Source: Hyunsoonleella pacifica
Lineage (GTDB): Bacteria; Bacteroidota; Bacteroidia; Flavobacteriales; Flavobacteriaceae
Direction of reading: 5' to 3'
NCBI RefSeq assembly: GCF_004310335.1
Contig: NZ_SIRS01000001.1
Span: forward strand, 558,001-622,000
DNA length: 64,000 nt
Part shown: piece after piece, positions 53,758-61,201 of the stretch
How the letters are laid out: each line of letters starts with the position of its first letter
Position numbering within the stretch: position 1 is the first letter of the stretch
Notes under the pieces: generated by a model
What the model saw: the letters and a program-made list of their open reading frames with translations, nothing else
Database searches by the model: none
What the model was told of the DNA's origin: nothing
Translations under genes and position numbers: made by a program

Positions 53758-56700
53758 TTGAAAAAGTTCAATTTCTTATGTTTTACCATGTATTTGTTTT
53801 GCTGTTACGCACAAGCACAAGAACTGGTTTTTGAACATTACAATGAAATTAATGGATTGTCGCATAACTCGGTTAGGGATATAGTACAAGATAGTAACGG
53901 GTTTTTATGGATTGGTACTTTTGGAGGTGTAAATAGATTTGATGGTTACGATTTTAAGGCCTACCAAAGTAAGGTAAATACACCTAATTACTTACATAGC
54001 GATGATATTTTAGAAATTGTAATTGATAAACATGATAACCTATGGATAGCAACAGATTTTGGGCTAACAAAGTATAATATATCCACTCACACTTTTAAAA
54101 CCTATCATGCCAATAAGAATGAAAAAAATAAAATAATAGGAGATAAAATTAGGTCTGTTTTTATTGATAATTCAGATAGATTATGGGTAGGTACCATGCA
54201 AAATGGAATTTGTTTTTATGATGAAAAAGACGATAAATTTCATGAAGTAGATATTGAAGGTGTAAAAAATATAAGGTCGATATATCAAACCAGTAACGGG
54301 AAAATATGGTTTACAACATTCAATATGGGAGTTTTTAGTTTTACCATAGATAAAAACAATAAGATAAGTCAGTTACTAAACCATAGATTATTTCCTGCCA
54401 AAGGCGAATTACAAAATGACTCTGATGCTTATTTTATTCTAGAAGACCACCAAAATGATTTGTATATAGGAACCAAAGACGGGCTTTATAAATACAACCA
54501 GCAAGAAGCTAAATTCCGTTTGCTTCACAAAGATGGTTTAGGAGAGTACTTTAGGTGTTATACAGTTGCTCCAGATGGTAAATATTGGTTTGGTACCTCT
54601 AACGGTATCATTGAATGTGAGAGTATCGATGAGATAAAACGTAATACATATAAACGCTATGTTCCAGATATTAGCAATACAAGCTCTCTCGCTAATAACT
54701 ATGTGTTATCACTTTTTTTCGATTATTCAGGAATACTATGGGTGGGTACAGAGAATGGTCTTGATAAGTTAGACCCTTACGAAAATCAATTTAAAACCAT
54801 TAAGGCAAATTTTACTTCAAAAGGTAGTATCCCCATTATAAGTTGCTTTGCTAAAACGTATAATGACAAACTTTTAATAGGAACACATTCCAACGGGATA
54901 TTTTTAAAAGATGAAAATAGTTTCACACAAATATTAAATAAATACACGAAAATAAGTAGTATTTACACCGTGAATAATATCGATTTTTATGTTGGGTTGT
55001 GGAGTGGTAAAGTTGTAGCATTTAATTTAAAAACAAAGCGCGAGAGGCTTTTGAGCGTAGGGTTTACATCTTCTCCAGTATTAACGTTTCATCAAACATC
55101 AAAAGAAAAAATGTTGATAGGTTCTGTGGGGGAAGGATTGGTAGAATATAATTTAAATACAAAAACATATTCTAAGATAAATAGCGAACTACAAGCCTTA
55201 AATGATGTAAATAAAATTGTTCCAGATAAAGGCAATATAGTTTGGTTAGCTACAGAAGAGGGTGTGTTTAAATATAATACCCACACTAAAGAAACTAGGC
55301 ATTATAAACATGAAGTAAATAAAGAAAGTTTATCCAATAACAAAGTAAAAGATATTATTGTTGATGTTAACGGCAATGTTTGGGTAGCTACAAGAAAGGG
55401 ATTAAATTATTATGATGCCAAGAAAGATAACTTTTTACCCAAGGAAGACCCTTCAGAATTAAAAAATAGTTGGATAACCGATATAGCTACCGACATCAAC
55501 GGATGCTTATGGTTAAATATGAACTATAACAAAATTGTAAAATATATCCCTGAGAAAAATGAATATAGGTCGTTTCATATCAATAACGGAGTACGTTCTA
55601 ACCTCATAAACAAAAGAGGGTTTTTGCAATATGATAATACAAGAATTTATATAGGTGGCGATAAGGACATTATTTATTTTTCTCCTGTAGATATTAAAGA
55701 AAACACCAATGCACCAAAACCTTTAATAACAGAATTTAAAATACAAAACGAAGAAGTATTACCAGGTGTTAGAATTGATAATCAAATTGTTTTAAATAAA
55801 GATTTAAATTATGACAATAATGTAGAATTAACCTATGGAAATCGGAATTTTTCAATAGAGTTCTCAATCCCTTCTTACGCCAATGAGCGTTTAAACACGT
55901 ACCAATATAAACTAGAAGGGTTTGATAATAAATGGAATACAACAACCAGTAATTCTAGAGCCATACAGTATACTAACCTATATCCAGGAAAATATACCTT
56001 ACAAGTAAAGGCTTCTAATAATAACGGTTACTGGAGTGACGAATCTAGGTATAACATCACAATACTGCCCCCTTTTTGGCTAACCTATCAATTCTTTATT
56101 ATCGTTTTAATACTTCTAGCAATATTAACCTATTTTTTAAGGAAGCAAATTAAATACCGTATTCGATTAAAACAGGAACTTTTACTTGAAAAAGATAGGA
56201 GAGAACGAGATGAACGCTTAAATAATGAAAAGCTGCGTTTGTTTACCAACATTTCCCATGAGTTACGAACGCCATTAACATTAATATTAGGGCCTGCCAA
56301 ACAGCTGTTAAATCAAGATTACAATGGGCAACGTGCCAAAAATAAAATTAGTTTAATCCATCAAAATGCAAATCGGCTTTTGAGGCTTGTAAACCAGATA
56401 TTAGATTTTAGAAGGGCAGAAACGGGCGAGCTGAGATTAAAAATTTCAGAAGTTGACGTATTGCAGACTACGAAAAGTATCTTTTACTCATTTGTAGAGT
56501 TAGCAGAATCAAAAAACATAAACTTCAACTTTAATACAGAAGATGAAGCCATTGTGTGTTGGGTGGATTTTGACAAATTGAATAAAATCCTGTACAATTT
56601 ATTATCCAATGCTATGAAGTTTACAAACAATTTTGGCAATGTAGATTTATTCATTGGTATAAAAGATAATGAAAAGGATAAGTTAATTATTGAAGTTAGT

Positions 56701-57789
56701 GACGATGGTATAGGGATTCCAATAGAAAGTCAAGAGAAGATTTTTTCAAGATTTTATCAAGCGAGGAATAGTAAAAAGAACACCACAGGAACAGGAATAG
56801 GACTCTCGTTAGTTAAGGCACTTGTAGAAATCCACAAAGGTAATATAAGCGTAGAAAGCGAGCCCAACCAAGGGAGTGTTTTTACGGTAGAGTTACCTGT
56901 TAATAAAGACGCCTATACATTAGATGAAATCCTAGAGCTGGATAATGAAGATACCCAAAAACAACTTGAAAATATTACAAGTGAAGAACCTAAGGCACTG
57001 CTGAGGGTTAAAGACACCAAGGTTATTTTTGATGCCGATATAAAACACGAAGTTTTGGTCATTGAAGATAATCCAGAATTAAGGCAATACATTGTAGATT
57101 ATTTATCTGATTATTACAAAGTTTATGAAGCCGAAAATGGCAAAGAAGGTTTAGAAATCTGTAAAAAAGTGAAACCAGCCCTGTGTGTGGTGGATGTTAT
57201 GATGCCTGTAATGAATGGATTTAAATTTGTTGAAGCCGTTAAGAATGATGAAAACCTGAGCCATACTGCACTAATTTTGCTTACTGCATTAGCTGAAAAT
57301 GAGAATAGGATTAAAGGCTATAAAATTGGTGTAGATGGGTATTTGGTAAAACCATTTGACCCCGCCTTACTAAAATCTCGAATAGAAAACGTAATTAAAA
57401 TACGTTTTGAGTTAAAACAACAATTTTCAGGAGAGGCAGAAAGTGATGTGATGACCTTAGCTCATTCGCAGATAGATATTGATTTGATATCTAAAATAAA
57501 AGAGATTATCGAAACCAATATGAATTCGTCTCAATTAACACCAAGTTTCGTCTCCACCGAAATGGCCATGAGTACTTCAAAATTATATAGAAAAATTAAA
57601 CAGCTTACTAATTTGTCGCCCAATGAGTTTATAAGAACCATCCGTTTAAAAAAATCTGCCGAGCTCTTAAAAACCAAACGCTATAATGTATCAGAAGTAT
57701 CAGATTTAGTTGGCTTTAATGACCCCCTATATTTTAGCCGTGTCTTTAAAAAACAATTTGGGTATTCTCCAAGTGAATTACTTAAATAG
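53758..57789 (+). CDS. Hybrid two-component system regulator (HTCS)
   Basis: A single-protein sensor and activator of 1343 residues. The order is: signal peptide (about 1-20), a periplasmic beta-propeller of Reg_prop repeats (about 25-660), a Y_Y_Y domain (about 690-765), a transmembrane helix (about 771-795), histidine kinase with H834 in ISHELRTP, ATPase domain, receiver with D1146 in VVDVMMP, and a C-terminal AraC-type DNA-binding domain. The TTG at 53758 completes the signal peptide; the ATG at 53788 would truncate it. It is 11 bases after the phosphoesterase and closes the operon, so it probably activates its own locus when an oligosaccharide binds. Confidence 0.95.
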   Translation: MKKFNFLCFTMYLFCCYAQAQELVFEHYNEINGLSHNSVRDIVQDSNGFLWIGTFGGVNRFDGYDFKAYQSKVNTPNYLHSDDILEIVIDKHDNLWIATDFGLTKYNISTHTFKTYHANKNEKNKIIGDKIRSVFIDNSDRLWVGTMQNGICFYDEKDDKFHEVDIEGVKNIRSIYQTSNGKIWFTTFNMGVFSFTIDKNNKISQLLNHRLFPAKGELQNDSDAYFILEDHQNDLYIGTKDGLYKYNQQEAKFRLLHKDGLGEYFRCYTVAPDGKYWFGTSNGIIECESIDEIKRNTYKRYVPDISNTSSLANNYVLSLFFDYSGILWVGTENGLDKLDPYENQFKTIKANFTSKGSIPIISCFAKTYNDKLLIGTHSNGIFLKDENSFTQILNKYTKISSIYTVNNIDFYVGLWSGKVVAFNLKTKRERLLSVGFTSSPVLTFHQTSKEKMLIGSVGEGLVEYNLNTKTYSKINSELQALNDVNKIVPDKGNIVWLATEEGVFKYNTHTKETRHYKHEVNKESLSNNKVKDIIVDVNGNVWVATRKGLNYYDAKKDNFLPKEDPSELKNSWITDIATDINGCLWLNMNYNKIVKYIPEKNEYRSFHINNGVRSNLINKRGFLQYDNTRIYIGGDKDIIYFSPVDIKENTNAPKPLITEFKIQNEEVLPGVRIDNQIVLNKDLNYDNNVELTYGNRNFSIEFSIPSYANERLNTYQYKLEGFDNKWNTTTSNSRAIQYTNLYPGKYTLQVKASNNNGYWSDESRYNITILPPFWLTYQFFIIVLILLAILTYFLRKQIKYRIRLKQELLLEKDRRERDERLNNEKLRLFTNISHELRTPLTLILGPAKQLLNQDYNGQRAKNKISLIHQNANRLLRLVNQILDFRRAETGELRLKISEVDVLQTTKSIFYSFVELAESKNINFNFNTEDEAIVCWVDFDKLNKILYNLLSNAMKFTNNFGNVDLFIGIKDNEKDKLIIEVSDDGIGIPIESQEKIFSRFYQARNSKKNTTGTGIGLSLVKALVEIHKGNISVESEPNQGSVFTVELPVNKDAYTLDEILELDNEDTQKQLENITSEEPKALLRVKDTKVIFDADIKHEVLVIEDNPELRQYIVDYLSDYYKVYEAENGKEGLEICKKVKPALCVVDVMMPVMNGFKFVEAVKNDENLSHTALILLTALAENENRIKGYKIGVDGYLVKPFDPALLKSRIENVIKIRFELKQQFSGEAESDVMTLAHSQIDIDLISKIKEIIETNMNSSQLTPSFVSTEMAMSTSKLYRKIKQLTNLSPNEFIRTIRLKKSAELLKTKRYNVSEVSDLVGFNDPLYFSRVFKKQFGYSPSELLK

Positions 57790-57889
57790 TAAACTAGGCT
57801 TTAAGTATTTAAGATATCAATAGGCTATAAAGTTATCGATACCTATAGCTCTCCTTTAATTGAAATTTCCATGAATTTGAACAATATGT

Positions 57890-57907
57890 CTGTATAAATT
57901 AATACAG
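57890..57907 (+). promoter_or_regulatory. Inverted repeat upstream of the MFS transporter
   Basis: CTGTAT (57890-57895) and ATACAG (57902-57907) flank a 6-base AT spacer 50 bases before the transporter start. CATATTTG at 57915-57922 is a one-mismatch -7 element just downstream. A regulator site is plausible but the binder is unknown. Confidence 0.4.
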
Positions 57908-57956
57908 CTTAATACATATTTGGGATTCATTAAACATTCAATTATTAAAATTCATT

Positions 57957-59261
57957 ATGGCGCATAGAGAAAAGACACCAGTTGTTCCCAAAAAAATGGT
58001 CATACCATTTATACTAGTAACCTCTTTATTTGCCTTATGGGGATTTGCCAATGCGGTAACCGACCCCATGGTTCAGGCCTTTAAAAAGGTATTGGAGCTA
58101 TCAAATTCTCAAGCTGCTTGGGTACAAATGGCATTTTATGGAGGCTATTTTTGTATGGCGCTACCTGCGGCGATGTTTATGAGAAAATACTCTTATAAGA
58201 CAGGAATATTAATTGGATTAGGACTATATGCCGTTGGAGCTTTGTTGTTTTATCCCGCCGCCACAACAGAACTATTTTGGTTTTTCTGTTTGGGACTTTA
58301 TATTTTAACTTTCGGATTAGCATTTTTAGAAACAGCGGCAAACCCTTATGCTTTGGCAATGGGGCCAAAAGAAACGGCGACCCAACGATTAAATTTAGCG
58401 CAAGCATTTAATCCGGTAGGACTCATATTGGGATTATTTGTGGCTCAACAGTTTGTACTTAAAAATCTACAATCTGATGACATTGAAAATTTTAGTGCTT
58501 TGGATGAAGCATCTAAAATTCTTATTAAAACTTCAGATTTACTGGTCATTAGGAATCCATATGTTATTCTTGGTCTGGTACTGGTTGGTGTTTTTGTGTT
58601 GTTTTTAGTGAGTAAAATGCCCCAAGCTAGAGAAGAAGGGGAGATGCCAAGTATGGGTAATACATTTTCAGTATTAATCAAAAATAAGAAATATATTTTG
58701 GGTGTACTAGCGCAGATACTGTATGTGGGAGCACAAATTATGTGTTGGACTTATATTTACCAGTATGCAGAGGGCATAGGTATGGATAGCGTAACCGCTG
58801 GATATTATCAAATGGCGGCTTTTATTTTATTCACATTTGGTAGAGCTATAGGAACTTATATGTTAAGATTTATTGGTTCAGGTAAGTTACTCATGATTTT
58901 TGCCATACTAGCCATGTGTTTTGTACTGGGTACCATTTTTATTAAAGGAGTTGTTGGTTTGTATGCATTAGTTGGCGTATCCTTTTGCATGTCTTTAATG
59001 TTCCCAACTATTTATGGTATTGCACTTAAAGATTTAACCGAGGAACAATCTAAAGTAGGTTCAGCAGGTTTGGTAATGGCTATAGTGGGAGGAGCTTTAA
59101 TGCCAAAGTTACAAGGTATGATTATAGATTTAGGAGGCAGTGGGGTTGCTGATACTCAAATATTAGGCGTATCAGAAGTATCTTTTTCTTTCGTTTTGCC
59201 ATTATTATGCTTTCTGTATATTACTTGGTATGGGCATCTGGTTAGTAAGTTTAATGTGTAA
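57957..59261 (+). CDS. FucP-like sugar MFS transporter
   Basis: An inner-membrane transporter of 434 residues with about 12 helices, resembling the L-fucose/H+ symporter group of the major facilitator superfamily. A family landmark is FALWGFANAVTDPMVQAFK (about 20-38), with a second conserved FLETAANPYALAMGP segment. Bacteroidetes members transport various monosaccharides, and mannose or a uronate would fit this locus. The gene begins 167 bases after the HTCS and is followed after 23 bases by the GxGYxYP gene. Confidence 0.88.
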   Translation: MAHREKTPVVPKKMVIPFILVTSLFALWGFANAVTDPMVQAFKKVLELSNSQAAWVQMAFYGGYFCMALPAAMFMRKYSYKTGILIGLGLYAVGALLFYPAATTELFWFFCLGLYILTFGLAFLETAANPYALAMGPKETATQRLNLAQAFNPVGLILGLFVAQQFVLKNLQSDDIENFSALDEASKILIKTSDLLVIRNPYVILGLVLVGVFVLFLVSKMPQAREEGEMPSMGNTFSVLIKNKKYILGVLAQILYVGAQIMCWTYIYQYAEGIGMDSVTAGYYQMAAFILFTFGRAIGTYMLRFIGSGKLLMIFAILAMCFVLGTIFIKGVVGLYALVGVSFCMSLMFPTIYGIALKDLTEEQSKVGSAGLVMAIVGGALMPKLQGMIIDLGGSGVADTQILGVSEVSFSFVLPLLCFLYITWYGHLVSKFNV

Positions 59262-59276
59262 CATGTTTCAAACATG
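59262..59276 (+). repeat. Short inverted repeat between MFS and GxGYxYP genes
   Basis: CATGTTT and AAACATG pair perfectly around a single C immediately after the transporter stop, followed by ATTTTTG. It could be a weak transcription pause or mRNA hairpin in an otherwise continuous operon. Confidence 0.4.
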
Positions 59277-59284
59277 ATTTTTGT

Positions 59285-61201
59285 ATGATTTGTAATTTGA
59301 TAAGTTTTTTTCTCAATAGAAATAATATAAATACACTACTAGTTGTAGTAATGTGTGTTACGTGTTTTCAGGCTTGTGATAAGAATAATAAGAAACAGAA
59401 AGAGCAAATTAATCATTATATAAATGGTCTGGACACTTTTAAAGATGAAGGGCAGTATTGGCATTTGGAGATGAAAATAAAGCCAAAATATTACTGGTCT
59501 TGCACTGAAGTTGTACCAAAGCCAAATAAAAATGAGTTAGGACATAAAGAACAAACTAAAGGTTTACAGTATCATTTACTTTGTCAATCTATTGCCGGAT
59601 TGACCAACAGAGCAGTAGAACAAGGAAAAAGCGATGTTGCTATTTGGTTACACGACCATGGAGGAAAAGAATCGTATCGTTTAATACAAAAAACGTTAGA
59701 TGATATGGAGATTGAAGAACAGGGTAAACAAACAGGTGTTGAACTGGCTACTAAATCGTATCAAGATGATAATGGAGTAAAAGTTAATATAAAAGATTTG
59801 TTTAATGGTTATGTATTAACAGACGTAGAAAATAATCCTGAAAGTAACACGGTGGCTACTGTAGCCTCTCATGTATATAACTCTATAATTGTGGACGTTA
59901 GAGATAAAGAATTCTTTAAAAAATCAGGATATAAAATGATGTATGATGCCTCTAAAAAAAGTACTCTAGATGCATGGAAAGAGTTTAAAGATAAATGTAG
60001 CAATAAAGCCCTAGTAATAATGCCAGTAGGAACTGGAGAATTAAGAGAGCTTGCTATAAAAAATAATTTGTTTACTATCAATTTGAATAAGGAATACAAT
60101 AATTCGAAATCTGGACAAAATGTAGCATTATTTGAAGAGATTTTAAAATGGTTGAAACCGGGAGCTCCTATTTATGGCTGGGAACAAGGTGTTTCAGAAG
60201 ATTTATTTGTGAATAAGGTATCTGAATACGCTCACATTATGATGCCGGCTGATTGGTTTTACAATACAAGTTTAACATCATTAAATTATGAAAAACGACA
60301 AAATGGTAAGGTAAAAGTTTTAAACCCAAAAACCATCAATTTTCAAGAAGAGGGAAAGAAATATATCTCTTATTACTTATCTGATGGCGATAATGTGCAA
60401 TGGATGATGAATGGATTTTATTCAGTTGACTACTATAAGCATCCTGAGGTAAAAGCAACAAAAATGGGTTTTGGTTTACCTATAGATAACTTGTCTATGA
60501 TGGCCCCAGAAATGTTGCAGCTACTTTTAGAAAAACAAGTTCCAGAAACTACTATTATTCAAACTTTTGGAGGAGGTTATAATTATGCTGATTTATATGG
60601 GCAAAAAACAGATAGAACTAAAAGCCTTAATAGAATAGCTGATAATATAGCTGTTTATATGAAACAACATAACGTAAAAATTTTAGCTTTAATGGCAAAG
60701 GATGTGCATTCTGAAGCGGCTAGAGAAGCATATCAAACCTATGTTAATGCGAATGATAAATTGGAAGGTATTTTAGCAGTCCAATATGCGCCTTATGCTG
60801 GAGGAGCAGGAGATATTATGTGGGTTACCAACTCAAAAGGATATGATATTCCTGTAGTCAGTGTTAAGTATGCAATTTGGAATTTTGGAAATATAAATAC
60901 AGAGCGTGAAGGAAACCCTACGTTTGTAGCTCAAAAATTGAACTTAGAAAATTTAGAAAACCCATTTAGTTTAATTTCTGTCCACGCTTGGAGCAGATTT
61001 ACTGATATAGGAGATTTTGTTAATACAATAGAAGAGAACAAACTAGGTAATGTTATTGGTGCTGGTGCTGCAAAACTAAGTTCAGATAAATTAAGTGAAG
61101 CGTTTAAAGTGGTAAGTGTAGAAGAGTTAATTTGGAGGATAAGAATGCATTATAAACCAGAACAAACTGTTAAACGAATAAAACAAATGGAAATTTTATG
61201 A
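59285..61201 (+). CDS. GxGYxYP-family putative glycan-active lipoprotein
   Basis: A 638-residue protein matching the GxGYxYP family, which is often found near glycoside hydrolases and has no activity that I know of. The N-terminal region contains LLCQSIAGLTNRA (about 97-109). The C-terminal region has YLSDGDNVQWMM (D367, D369) and GGGYNYA at 429-435, a variant of the family's naming motif with alanine for proline. A lipobox FQAC gives C31. It lies 23 bases after the transporter and overlaps the GH38 gene by 4 bases (ATGA). The acidic DGDN motif could be catalytic or metal-binding, but this is speculative. Confidence 0.8.
   Translation: MICNLISFFLNRNNINTLLVVVMCVTCFQACDKNNKKQKEQINHYINGLDTFKDEGQYWHLEMKIKPKYYWSCTEVVPKPNKNELGHKEQTKGLQYHLLCQSIAGLTNRAVEQGKSDVAIWLHDHGGKESYRLIQKTLDDMEIEEQGKQTGVELATKSYQDDNGVKVNIKDLFNGYVLTDVENNPESNTVATVASHVYNSIIVDVRDKEFFKKSGYKMMYDASKKSTLDAWKEFKDKCSNKALVIMPVGTGELRELAIKNNLFTINLNKEYNNSKSGQNVALFEEILKWLKPGAPIYGWEQGVSEDLFVNKVSEYAHIMMPADWFYNTSLTSLNYEKRQNGKVKVLNPKTINFQEEGKKYISYYLSDGDNVQWMMNGFYSVDYYKHPEVKATKMGFGLPIDNLSMMAPEMLQLLLEKQVPETTIIQTFGGGYNYADLYGQKTDRTKSLNRIADNIAVYMKQHNVKILALMAKDVHSEAAREAYQTYVNANDKLEGILAVQYAPYAGGAGDIMWVTNSKGYDIPVVSVKYAIWNFGNINTEREGNPTFVAQKLNLENLENPFSLISVHAWSRFTDIGDFVNTIEENKLGNVIGAGAAKLSSDKLSEAFKVVSVEELIWRIRMHYKPEQTVKRIKQMEIL

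Noticed and set aside
53788-57789. HTCS starting at the ATG at 53788
   Set aside because: This would remove the first third of the signal peptide, while the TTG at 53758 gives a complete one and keeps the 11-base operon spacing.
57831-57844. AGTTATCGATACCT as a fourth LacI operator before the MFS transporter
   Set aside because: Only 9 of 14 positions match the uxaB palindrome and the ATCGAT core is frequent by chance in this sequence.
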